Assembly: GCA_965262315.1 (NCBI GenBank)
Contig: CBDHFJ010000098.1
Coordinates: 1-14,403, forward strand
Length of the DNA: 14,403 bases
Source: JBCCFK01 sp965262315
Lineage (GTDB): Bacteria; Actinomycetota; Acidimicrobiia; Acidimicrobiales; UBA8592
Reading direction: 5' to 3'
Part shown: positions 6,238 through 13,330 of the stretch, one piece after another
Position numbering within the stretch: position 1 is the first letter of the stretch
Layout: the number at the start of each line of letters is the position of its first letter
Made by a program: the position numbers and the translations under genes
The notes under the pieces: generated by a model
The model's database searches: none
The model's input: only the letters and a program-made list of their open reading frames with translations
What the model was told of the DNA's origin: nothing

Positions 6238-6588
6238 TCAGAAATCGGTGGCGTCCAGCCGAACGCGCTGGTGGACGATCAGACCGTCCTCCACCACGCA
6301 CGTGTCGGTCCCCGCAACCGGGTCCGCCCCATCGGGCAGACCCTCGAGATGCCACCGGAACGTGGCCACGTCGCCGTCGACCACGAGCCCGTCGAAGACC
6401 ACGCTGGCGCCGCCGAGCCGTTCCGGCACGGTCCGGAAGTAGGCCTCGATGGCCGCATGACCGTCGAACCGGTCGCCGGGTCGTTCGAGCACGGCGTCGG
6501 CCGCGTAGTCGGCCGCCATCGCCACCGGGTCGCCGCCCTCGACTGCAGCGAGATGATCCGCTGCCACCTGTTCCGCCGATCGCTCCAT
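6238..6588 (-). CDS. SnoaL-like/NTF2-fold small protein
   Basis: This 116-aa protein has the usual length and pattern of SnoaL-like polyketide-cyclase/NTF2 folds: a helical start (AADHLAAVEGGDPVAMAADYAADAVLE, quoted in parts: AADHL, GGDPVAMA, DYAADAV), then PGDRFDGHAAIEAYF (37-51). Antiparallel strands follow, ending in DGLIVHQRVRLDATDF. The cone-shaped pocket of this fold binds hydrophobic small molecules and may catalyse isomerisation, cyclisation or hydration; many members are uncharacterised. It is the only gene on this strand between two plus-strand operons, convergent with GntR and divergent from the CoA ligase, with only 38 bp between the two starts. On its own strand TACGGT (6602 to 6597) lies 8 nt before the ATG, so a nearly leaderless transcript is possible. 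The function in the pathway is unknown. Confidence 0.85.
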   Translation of the reverse strand: MERSAEQVAADHLAAVEGGDPVAMAADYAADAVLERPGDRFDGHAAIEAYFRTVPERLGGASVVFDGLVVDGDVATFRWHLEGLPDGADPVAGTDTCVVEDGLIVHQRVRLDATDF

Positions 6589-6626
6589 GCGCCCGAACCG
6601 TACTCGCCAGCTCCCCGGAGGACCCC

Positions 6627-8261
6627 GTGACCCGCGTCGTCGCCGACGTCTACACCCTGCCCGACCTGGTGGTCAGAGCCGCAGAACGCGACCCGGACGG
6701 GCCGGCGCTCGTGTTCCCCGAGTCACGCGTCAGCTTCGCTGAGCTGTACGACCGCGCCGTCGACGCCGCCCGTTCGCTCGCCGCGCTGGGGGTGGGCAAG
6801 GACGACAAGGTCGGGATCCTCATGGCGAACTGCCAGGAGTTCGTCGACATCCTGCTCGGCAGCCAGCTGCTCGGGGCGTGGGCTGTGCCGATCAACGCCA
6901 GGTACAAGGCAAAGGAGTTGTCCTACGTCATCGCCGACGCCGACCTCCGAGTCCTGGTCACCACGGACAAGGTCGTCGAACACGTCGACTTCGTGGCGCT
7001 CATCGACGAGGGGTTCCCCGAGCTCGCGCAGCAGACCGACCCCCTGGCGCTGTCGATCTCGTCGGCACCCGAGCTGCGCTCGGTCGTGCTCCACGGCGAC
7101 CGCACCCCCTCCGGCATGCTGGGCTGGCAGGCGTTCGTCGACGGCGCGGCGGGGGTCGACCCCGACGGGATCGAGTTGTGTCGATCCCGCTTGGCCGTCC
7201 GCGACATCGCGATGATGATGTACACCTCGGGCACCACGGCCATGCCCAAGGGTTGTCCCATCACCTACGAGGCACTCGTCCGCCCGGCGATCGAGGCCGG
7301 TCGGACCCGATTCTTCCTCGGGCCCGACGACCGCATGTGGGACCCGCTCCCCATGTTCCACATGAGCTTCGTCCTGCCCTTCATCGGCTGCATCGATGCA
7401 GGCGCGGCGCTGTTGTCGATGGAGTGGTTCGATCCCGACGTGGCCATCTCCTACATGCGCGACGAGGGCGCCACGGTCAACTTCGCCAGCTTCCCCACCA
7501 TCACCGAGGCCCTCCTGAACCATCCCGACTGGGACGACGACGCAATGTCGATCCGCCTCGTCAACAACGTGGGCCCGCCCGACCTCCTCGTTTCCATGCA
7601 GGAGCGGATGCCCAGCGCGGTGCAGATCAGTGCCTACGGCATGACCGAGTGCGGCGGTGTGATCTGTTTCGGCGACGTCAACGACACCCTGGAGAAGCGG
7701 TCCCAGACCTCGGGCTGGCCGTTCCGTGGCATCGAGGTCCAGATACGGGATCTGGAGACCGACGAGGTCCTGCCGCCCGGCAACCGCGGCGAGATACTGG
7801 TGCGGGGCTACTGCGTGTTCGAGGGGTACTACAAGGATCCCGACAAGAACGCGGAAGCGTTCACCGACGACGGCTGGTTCCGCACCGGTGACATCTGCGC
7901 GCTCGACGAGGACGGCCGCGTGACCTACGACGGCCGCGTCAAGGACATGCTCAAGGTCGGAGGCGAGAACGTGGCCGCGGCGGAGATCGAAGGGCTGCTC
8001 TCCCAGCACCCGGCGGTGATGTTGGCCCAGGTGGTGTCGGCGCCGGACGACAAGTACATCGAGGTGCCGGCTGCCTACATCCAGCTCGTCGCCGGGGCGT
8101 CGGCCTCAGAGGATGAGCTGATCGAGTTCTGCACCGGCAAGGTCGCCAGCTTCAAGGTCCCGAGACACGTGCGGTTCGTCACCGAGTGGCCGATGTCGGC
8201 GACCAAGATCCAGAAGGTCAAGCTCCGCGAGGAGATCGCCCGAGAGCTCGGCACCACGTGA
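6627..8261 (+). CDS. Acyl-CoA ligase (AMP-forming, FadD-like), first copy
   Basis: This 544-aa ANL-superfamily enzyme activates a carboxylic acid to its CoA thioester through an acyl-AMP. Motifs in order are the P-loop YTSGTTAMPKG (199-209), YGMTE (337-341), GWFRTGD (416-422), the hinge GRVKDMLKVGGEN (436-448) and the C-terminal lysine motif WPMSATKIQK, with Lys527 as the probable adenylation lysine. The GTG start at 6627 follows CGGAGGA (6616-6622). The length and the VGGENVAAAEIE stretch fit medium/long-chain or aromatic/alicyclic acid ligases, but specificity cannot be assigned. Its stop overlaps the MFS start (GTGA), so import and activation are probably translated together. A paralogue lies at 11573-13240; the C-terminal domains (residues 437-541 in both) share about 72 of 105 positions by hand count. 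Confidence 0.95.
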   Translation: MTRVVADVYTLPDLVVRAAERDPDGPALVFPESRVSFAELYDRAVDAARSLAALGVGKDDKVGILMANCQEFVDILLGSQLLGAWAVPINARYKAKELSYVIADADLRVLVTTDKVVEHVDFVALIDEGFPELAQQTDPLALSISSAPELRSVVLHGDRTPSGMLGWQAFVDGAAGVDPDGIELCRSRLAVRDIAMMMYTSGTTAMPKGCPITYEALVRPAIEAGRTRFFLGPDDRMWDPLPMFHMSFVLPFIGCIDAGAALLSMEWFDPDVAISYMRDEGATVNFASFPTITEALLNHPDWDDDAMSIRLVNNVGPPDLLVSMQERMPSAVQISAYGMTECGGVICFGDVNDTLEKRSQTSGWPFRGIEVQIRDLETDEVLPPGNRGEILVRGYCVFEGYYKDPDKNAEAFTDDGWFRTGDICALDEDGRVTYDGRVKDMLKVGGENVAAAEIEGLLSQHPAVMLAQVVSAPDDKYIEVPAAYIQLVAGASASEDELIEFCTGKVASFKVPRHVRFVTEWPMSATKIQKVKLREEIARELGTT

Positions 8262-9487
8262 ACGACTCGGCACCGACGAGCGATCCGGCGGTGGTCCGGA
8301 TCGTCGCGGTGTCGGCGCTGTGCATGGGAATGGGCGCGTCGCTCGGCTTCGTGCCGGGCTTCCTCGCCACCACCCTGCGCGACGACCTCGGCATCAGCCG
8401 CGGCCAGGTAGGCCTGCTGGTGTCGCTGTACTTCGGCTGCACCGGCATCGGGTCGATCATGGGCGGGCGAGCCACCGACCGCTTCGGTGCCCGCGCGGTG
8501 GTCGCCGCCGACATGGTGCTGGTGGGCCTGGCAGCCTTCATGACCGCGGCGATCGGCACGTACTGGAGTCTGGTGCTGGCCGCCGTCGTCGCGGGGTCCG
8601 CCTACTCGCTGGTCAACGCCGGCACCAACGTTGCCATCGGCCGAGCCACCGACCCGGCACGGCGAACCCTGGCCATGTCGGTCAAGACCGCCGGAGTGCC
8701 GTTCATGGCCATGGTCGCCGCTGGGGCGGGGCCGCCCATGGCCGACCGCAGCAGCTGGCAGACCATCACCGTGGTGACCGGTGTCGTCGCGCTCGTCGCA
8801 GGCGTCATCGCCATCGTGGTGTTCGACGACGATCGGCCGACGGCCGGTGCGGCGCCGCAACGTGGCGAGCTCCCCGACGGGTTCTGGTGGTTTGCGGTTG
8901 GCGCCTTCCTGCTGATCGCGGGCTCGCAGCCGCTGTACTCGTGGACGGTCGCCTACCTGGAGCAGTCGCTCGACGCGTCGCCGGGCGTGGCCGGAGCGAT
9001 CTCGGCGACGGCCTCGGGCGTTGGCGTGGTCTTCATGATCGCCAGCGCCCAGCGAACCGACCGCGTCGGCCCCGATGCGCGGGTCCGACGGTTGATCGGG
9101 CTGTTGGCGGTCAACCTCGTCGGGACCGTGCTGGTCATGACCGGCGAGCTGGTCGGGACCTGGTTCGTGGCCATCGGCGCCATCATCGGCATCAGCGCCC
9201 AGCTCGCTGCGATCGGCACGATGCACGCGGCGGTGGTCGACCGGGCTCCAAACGCGGTGGCCCAGGCCACTGGTGTCACCATGACCGGCTACTACATCGG
9301 CGCGCTCGCATCACCGGCCGCCTTCGGGTGGCTCGCCGACTGGACCGACACCTTCGCCTGGAGCTGGGCCGCCACCGCGGTCCTGCTCGCCATCGCGCTT
9401 CCCGTCTGGCGCATCGCCAGCCGGGTGGGAGGCGAGACATCTCCTCCTGTATCCACACCATCCGTACCCAAGGGGGTTCCAGAATGA
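8258..9487 (+). CDS. Major facilitator superfamily transporter
   Basis: Starting at GTG 8258, which overlaps the ligase stop by 4 nt, this gives 409 aa, a typical MFS length. About 12 hydrophobic segments can be traced, starting with VVRIVAVSALCMGMGASLGF (12-31). The loop after TM2 has the MFS motif A, GGRATDRFGAR (69-79). A hydrophilic central loop (about 190-208, FDDDRPTAGAAPQRGELPDG) separates the two halves, and a similar RTDRVGPDARVRR loop occurs in the second half (266-278). The short Pro/Ser-rich tail is cytoplasmic. Its place between the CoA ligase and SDR genes suggests uptake of the organic acid the ligase activates; export of a toxic intermediate is the alternative. The stop overlaps the next ATG (ATGA). 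Some ORF-length extension upstream of 8258 is possible but lies inside the ligase gene. Confidence 0.92.
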   Translation: MNDSAPTSDPAVVRIVAVSALCMGMGASLGFVPGFLATTLRDDLGISRGQVGLLVSLYFGCTGIGSIMGGRATDRFGARAVVAADMVLVGLAAFMTAAIGTYWSLVLAAVVAGSAYSLVNAGTNVAIGRATDPARRTLAMSVKTAGVPFMAMVAAGAGPPMADRSSWQTITVVTGVVALVAGVIAIVVFDDDRPTAGAAPQRGELPDGFWWFAVGAFLLIAGSQPLYSWTVAYLEQSLDASPGVAGAISATASGVGVVFMIASAQRTDRVGPDARVRRLIGLLAVNLVGTVLVMTGELVGTWFVAIGAIIGISAQLAAIGTMHAAVVDRAPNAVAQATGVTMTGYYIGALASPAAFGWLADWTDTFAWSWAATAVLLAIALPVWRIASRVGGETSPPVSTPSVPKGVPE

Positions 9488-10323
9488 CCGCACGACTCCA
9501 AGGCCGCGTGGCTGCCATCACCGGCGGGGCGTCAGGTATCGGCGAGGCGACCATGCGTCGCTTCGTCGAAGAAGGCGCCAGCGTCGTCATCGGCGACATC
9601 CAGGACGACCGGGGCGAGGCGCTCGCGGCCGAGATGGGCGACGCCGTCACCTTCGTTCATTGCGACGTGACCGTCGAGGACGACGTGGCCGCGCTGGTCG
9701 ACGCCGCAGTCGCGGCGTATGGGCAGCTCGATGTGATGATGAACAACGCCGGGGTCGTTGGGGCCCGGGGGCCGATCGCCCAGACACCCGAGAGCGAGTT
9801 CCGCCGTACGATCGACATCCACCTCATCGGCACGTTCCTCGGCATGAAGCACGCCGCGCGCGTCATGCAGCCTCGCGAGACCGGCTCCATCATCAGCCTG
9901 GCCTCCACGGCCGGCGTCCAGGGGGGTCTCGGGCCACATGCCTACGCAGCGGCGAAGCACGCCATCGTCGGGCTGACCAAGAACGCCGCGGCCGAGCTCT
10001 GCCGTTCCGGCATCCGGGTCAACGCCATCGCTCCCGGCTCGACCGCCACACCCATGGTGGCCATGGCCCACCTGGGCGACCACGACGCCATCGACGCGGT
10101 GACCAACCGCCTGGCAGAGCTCTCTCCCATCAAGGGCCGGCCCGGGCAGGCCGTCGACGTGGCCAACGCCGCGCTGTACCTGGCGTCGGACGAGTCGGGC
10201 AACACCAACGGCCACGTCCTGTCGGTCGATGGCGGCCAGACGACGGGATCCACCGCCGACGACCCGCCCTACTCGTCGCCGCAGCCGTTCATGGGCGAAG
10301 CGGGCCGCACGGGGATGGGCTGA
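9484..10323 (+). CDS. Short-chain dehydrogenase/reductase with His in place of the tetrad Asn
   Basis: This 279-aa classical SDR has TGGASGIG (13-20) as the nucleotide motif. Asp38 ends the second strand, predicting NAD(H) rather than NADP(H). Asp61, NNAG (87-90), Ser141, Tyr154 (YAAAK) and Lys158 are present, and PGSTATPM lines the active site. The catalytic-tetrad Asn appears to be His113 in DIHLIGTFLG, a variation seen in some SDRs such as MFE-2-type dehydrogenases. A 25-30 residue tail beyond the usual VDGG end (DDPPYSSPQPFMGEAGRTGMG in part) is rich in Pro and Gly and longer than average. The ATG at 9484 overlaps the MFS stop; a GGGGG run lies a few bases upstream. Likely role: NAD-dependent oxidation of a hydroxy intermediate, alongside the FMN enzyme whose start it overlaps. 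Confidence 0.95.
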   Translation: MTARLQGRVAAITGGASGIGEATMRRFVEEGASVVIGDIQDDRGEALAAEMGDAVTFVHCDVTVEDDVAALVDAAVAAYGQLDVMMNNAGVVGARGPIAQTPESEFRRTIDIHLIGTFLGMKHAARVMQPRETGSIISLASTAGVQGGLGPHAYAAAKHAIVGLTKNAAAELCRSGIRVNAIAPGSTATPMVAMAHLGDHDAIDAVTNRLAELSPIKGRPGQAVDVANAALYLASDESGNTNGHVLSVDGGQTTGSTADDPPYSSPQPFMGEAGRTGMG

Positions 10324-11519
10324 TGGACATCGCCCGACTGCGCCAGCTCCTCGTTCCCGGGCCCACCGGCGTCGAGGCGCTTCACACCGTCGAGGACTTT
10401 CGCCGGGCGGCCAAGCGGCGGCTGCCCAAGATGGTCTTCGAGTTCGTCGACGGCGGAGCGGACGGTGAGCTGGCGGTCAACGCCAACCGCGCCGCGCTCG
10501 ACGACGTCCTGTTCGACCCGGCGTTCCTGGTGGACGTTGCCGATCGTGACCTGTCGACGAACGTCTTCGGCAGGCCGGTCCCCTACCCGCTCATCCTGTC
10601 GCCTTCGGGGCTCGCCACGGTCGTCCACCCAGAGGGCGAGGCTGCCGTCGCGCGGGCCGCCAGGGATGCAGGCCTCATCTTCTCGGTCAGCACCGGTTCG
10701 GGGCTGTCGATGGAGGCGATCGCCGAGGCCTCCGACGGTGGCCGACTGTGGTTCCAGCTCTACCTCTGGAAATCCGAGGAGGTCGTCCGGGACCTCATCG
10801 ACCGGGCTCGCGGCAACGGCTACGAAGCCCTGATCGTGACCGTCGACGTCCCTGTGGTGGGCAAGCGCGAGCGCGACCTCCGCAACGGCATGTCTCTGCC
10901 GGTCCGGCTCCGTCCGTCGAACATGATCGACGCCGCGTGGCGTCTGGGCTGGATCCGCGACGTGCTCTTCGGCCCCGACATCACGTTCGGAAGTCTCACC
11001 GGGATCGCCCCCGGCGACGACGCATCCAGCATCGGCGAGTACACCAGCCGCGAGCTGACCGATCCGAGGCGCACCTGGGACGACCTCGCCATGATCCGCC
11101 GCCAATGGGACGGGCCGCTGCTGGTGAAAGGTGTGATGACGCCGGGCGACGCCAAGGCAGCCGTCGACAACGGCGCCGATGGGGTCATCGTGTCGAACCA
11201 CGGCGGCCGCCAGATCTCCTCGGTCCCCGGGGTCGCCGCCGTCACCCCGTCCATCGTCGATGCGGTCGGTGACCGTGCCGAGGTCTTCCTCGACGGCGGG
11301 ATCCGACGCGGCGAGGACATCGTGAAGGCTCGAGCACTCGGGGCCACAGCGGCGTCGGGCGGGCGGCTCTGGTACTGGGGCCTGGCCGCGGGAGGCCAAG
11401 ACGGGGTACGGCGGGTGCTGTCGATCCTGGAGGCCGACGTGGACCGCACGCTGGCGCTGATCGGCAAGCAGCGCTACGACGATGTCGGCCCTGACGTCGT
11501 TCATCGATCCCCGGCCTGA
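10323..11519 (+). CDS. FMN-dependent alpha-hydroxyacid dehydrogenase/oxidase
   Basis: This 398-aa TIM-barrel protein belongs to the lactate/mandelate/glycolate oxidising family. It should oxidise a 2-hydroxy acid to a 2-oxo acid through FMN. N-terminal RLPKMVFEFVDGGADGE (33-49) aligns with the family start. Tyr147 in FQLYLWK, Asp175 in VTVDVP, Lys269 in LVKG, the base His293 and Arg296 in SNHGGRQ, and LDGGIRRG (323-330) with Arg348 complete the FMN/substrate site. The residue equivalent to Tyr24 of spinach glycolate oxidase is Phe41, a notable change. No heme domain or membrane segment is obvious, although residues 205-225 (AWRLGW, VLFGPD) correspond to the variable region that anchors some members. 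The ATG overlaps the SDR stop by one base (TGATG). It is not the mycofactocin enzyme MftD by its N-terminus. The stop codon lies inside a 24-bp tandem repeat. Confidence 0.93.
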   Translation: MDIARLRQLLVPGPTGVEALHTVEDFRRAAKRRLPKMVFEFVDGGADGELAVNANRAALDDVLFDPAFLVDVADRDLSTNVFGRPVPYPLILSPSGLATVVHPEGEAAVARAARDAGLIFSVSTGSGLSMEAIAEASDGGRLWFQLYLWKSEEVVRDLIDRARGNGYEALIVTVDVPVVGKRERDLRNGMSLPVRLRPSNMIDAAWRLGWIRDVLFGPDITFGSLTGIAPGDDASSIGEYTSRELTDPRRTWDDLAMIRRQWDGPLLVKGVMTPGDAKAAVDNGADGVIVSNHGGRQISSVPGVAAVTPSIVDAVGDRAEVFLDGGIRRGEDIVKARALGATAASGGRLWYWGLAAGGQDGVRRVLSILEADVDRTLALIGKQRYDDVGPDVVHRSPA

Positions 11520-11545
11520 GCCGTTCATCGATCCCCGGCCTGAGC
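11498..11545. repeat. Perfect 24-bp tandem duplication over the stop codon
   Basis: The 24-bp unit 11498-11521 is repeated exactly at 11522-11545. Each unit contains TTCATCGATCCCCGGCCTGA, so the terminal codons and TGA stop of the hydroxyacid dehydrogenase gene are present twice in the same frame. A slipped-strand duplication is the simplest origin. Confidence 0.9.
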
Positions 11546-11559
11546 CTCGACCCGTCAAG

Positions 11560-11565
11560 TAGCGT
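11560..11565 (+). promoter_or_regulatory. TANNNT -10 box for a leaderless second CoA ligase
   Basis: TAGCGT ends 7 nt before the ATG at 11573, with no Shine-Dalgarno between. Transcription from such a box would start at or next to the A of the ATG, as in leaderless actinobacterial genes. No clear -35 is visible. Confidence 0.4.
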
Positions 11566-11572
11566 TGGCGGC

Positions 11573-13240
11573 ATGGCAGACCGACCCTGGATCACCGTCA
11601 CCACCCTGGGCGACCTCGTCGACCAGCGGGCAGCCGAACACCCCGACCGCGAGGCCGTGGTGTTCCCGGACGCCCGCCACACCTACGCCGATCTCGCGGC
11701 ACGTGCCCACGACATCGCCAAGGGATTGCTCGCGCTCGGCGTCGAGCCCGGCGACCGCGTCGGGTACTTCATGCACGAGACCGTCGACACCCTGGCCACG
11801 CTGTTCGGGGCCGCAAAGGTGGGCGCCATCACCGCACCGCTGAACGCTCGCTTCAAGCCGTTCGAGCTGAACCAGGTGGTGGTACACGCCGGGATGAAGG
11901 TGGTGCTGACCAAGCGCCCCGAGGGCGGCACCGACTTCCCGGGTCTGCTGACCGAGACCTTCCCCGAGATCGCCGGTGGCACACCGGGCGAGCTCGACAT
12001 GGCCGACGCGCCGGAGTTGCGGGCGGTGGTGGTCCTCGACACAGACGCCGACCCGGGCATGCTGAACGAGGACCAGTTCCTCGCTGCCGGCGAGGCGATC
12101 ACCGATGCCGAGCTCGATCGGCGTCAGCGCGGCGTCCGCGTCCGCGACACCGCCGTGATCATGTACACGTCCGGCACCACCGCGATGCCGAAGGGCGCGA
12201 TGTTGTCGCACGAGGCGTTCCTGCGCTTCGCCACCGCGACCTGCGGCGAACGCATGCCGATCCACGGTGACGACCGGGTGTGGACCGCACTCCCCCTCTT
12301 CCACATCGGCGGCGTGGCGTTCGGCATCGGCACGATCTTCGCCGGGGCCACGTTCGTCCACACCGGCTTCTACAACCCGACCGTCGCACTGGGCCAGCTT
12401 CGAGACGAGCCGTGCACCCTCGCCCTCGCCGGGTTCGAGACGATCTGGCTCCCGATCATCGGCCACCCCGACCGGGGCGAGGGCGACCTCGACAACCTCC
12501 GCACCATCCTCTGTGTCGGCGTCGAGGAGCGGATGCGCCAGATCCAAGCAGCAACACCCGACGCCACCGTCGTCAACTGCTTCGGCCAGACCGAGGCCTG
12601 CGCGTTCCTGTCGCTGTCGGAAGCCGATGACCCGCTCGACCTCCGCATGACCCGCGGCGGGTTCCCGATGCCGGGGATGGAAGCCGAGGTCCACGACCCC
12701 GACACCGACGAGCTCCTGCCACCGGATTCCATCGGCGAGCTCTGGTACCGGGGCCCCATGGCGTTCGACGGCTACTTCCGCGACCCCGAGACCACCGCCA
12801 CGGTGTTCGACGAGCGGGGCTACTTCAAGACCGGTGACGTGGTCCACCAGGACTCGGAGGGGCGAATCACGTTCATCAGCCGGGTCAAGGACATGTTGAA
12901 GGTCGGTGGCGAGAACGTCGCCGCAGCCGAGGTCGAGGGCTACCTGATCACCCACCCGGACGTGGAGATCGCGCAGGTGGTGTCGGCGCCGGACGAGAAG
13001 TACGTCGAGGTGCCTGCCGCGTTCGTGCAACTCAAGGAAGGCGCCGAGGTCACCGAGCAGGAGCTCATCGACTACTGCCGCGGCCAGATCGCCACCTTCC
13101 GCGTGCCGCGCTACGTCCGATTCGTCGACGAGTGGCCCATGTCGGGAACCAAGGTCAAGAAGTTCGTCCTGCGCGAGGAGATCGCGAAGGACCTCGCCGA
13201 CCAGGGCATCACCGAGGCCCCCAAGATCACCTCGGGCTGA
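11573..13240 (+). CDS. Acyl-CoA ligase (AMP-forming), second paralogous copy
   Basis: This 555-aa ANL enzyme has the same architecture as the ligase at 6627: P-loop YTSGTTAMPKG (198-208), FGQTE (337-341, with Phe where the first copy has Tyr), YFKTGD (417-422), SRVKDMLKVGGEN (436-448) and WPMSGTKVKK with Lys527. The acyl-pocket half has diverged much more than the C-terminal domain (NCFGQTEACAFL against SAYGMTECGGVI), so the two probably accept different acids. It has an extra C-terminal tail ending PKITSG. It is separated from the hydroxyacid dehydrogenase by 53 bp holding a tandem repeat and a leaderless-type -10, so it may be transcribed on its own as well as by read-through. A hairpin overlaps its stop codon, and the DNA for its last codons is repeated near 14204. 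Confidence 0.95.
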   Translation: MADRPWITVTTLGDLVDQRAAEHPDREAVVFPDARHTYADLAARAHDIAKGLLALGVEPGDRVGYFMHETVDTLATLFGAAKVGAITAPLNARFKPFELNQVVVHAGMKVVLTKRPEGGTDFPGLLTETFPEIAGGTPGELDMADAPELRAVVVLDTDADPGMLNEDQFLAAGEAITDAELDRRQRGVRVRDTAVIMYTSGTTAMPKGAMLSHEAFLRFATATCGERMPIHGDDRVWTALPLFHIGGVAFGIGTIFAGATFVHTGFYNPTVALGQLRDEPCTLALAGFETIWLPIIGHPDRGEGDLDNLRTILCVGVEERMRQIQAATPDATVVNCFGQTEACAFLSLSEADDPLDLRMTRGGFPMPGMEAEVHDPDTDELLPPDSIGELWYRGPMAFDGYFRDPETTATVFDERGYFKTGDVVHQDSEGRITFISRVKDMLKVGGENVAAAEVEGYLITHPDVEIAQVVSAPDEKYVEVPAAFVQLKEGAEVTEQELIDYCRGQIATFRVPRYVRFVDEWPMSGTKVKKFVLREEIAKDLADQGITEAPKITSG

Positions 13241-13256
13241 GAGCCCTCACCGCGCG
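13215..13256. repeat. Direct repeat, copy 1 (3' end of the second ligase gene)
   Basis: This holds the final PKITSG codons, the stop and about 16 bp beyond. A 23-bp core (13219-13241) is identical to 14207-14229. The flanks stay similar with a few indels and substitutions (AGCCCTCACCGCGCG here against AGGCCCTCACTGCGCG). The copies are 988 bp apart and bracket the MerR-VOC unit. Confidence 0.85.
13234..13246 (+). terminator. Short hairpin at the end of the second ligase gene
   Basis: GGGCT (13234-13238), loop GAG, AGCCC (13242-13246) form a perfect 5-bp stem that includes the stop codon. No T-tract follows, so termination is only possible, not shown. Confidence 0.3.
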
Positions 13257-13293
13257 CCGCCCACCACCGTTCCGCGTCTTGTGGAACGCGTGC

Positions 13294-13324
13294 TTGACCC
13301 TCACGCGGGTGAGGCTGTCACAGT
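13294..13324 (+). promoter_or_regulatory. MerR-type promoter with a stretched spacer and dyad operator
   Basis: TTGACC (13294-13299) is a good -35. CCTCAC (13299-13304) and GTGAGG (13309-13314) form a perfect dyad between the promoter elements, as in MerR-regulated promoters. A -10-like CACAGT (13319-13324) sits at the overlong 19-bp spacing typical of the family, though it is a poor match. The GTG start at 13331 comes 6 nt later, so the transcript may be leaderless. This implies autoregulation by the MerR protein. Confidence 0.7.
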
Positions 13325-13330
13325 GGGCTC

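Noticed and set aside
8320..9483. Upstream extension of the second SDR frame
   Set aside because: It overlaps the MFS gene out of frame and is Arg-rich; the Rossmann fold begins at ATG 9484.
9660..10322. Upstream extension of the FMN dehydrogenase frame
   Set aside because: It is an out-of-frame shadow of the SDR; the real start overlaps the SDR stop at 10323.
10323..11519. Mycofactocin cluster enzyme MftD
   Set aside because: The N-terminus does not match MftD, no mycofactocin precursor or radical SAM gene is present, and the SDRs lack the mycofactocin-type insertion.
11555..13030. 491-aa minus-strand frame opposite the second ligase
   Set aside because: It is antisense to a gene with all ligase motifs; the His/Val/Gly-rich translation shows no domain.
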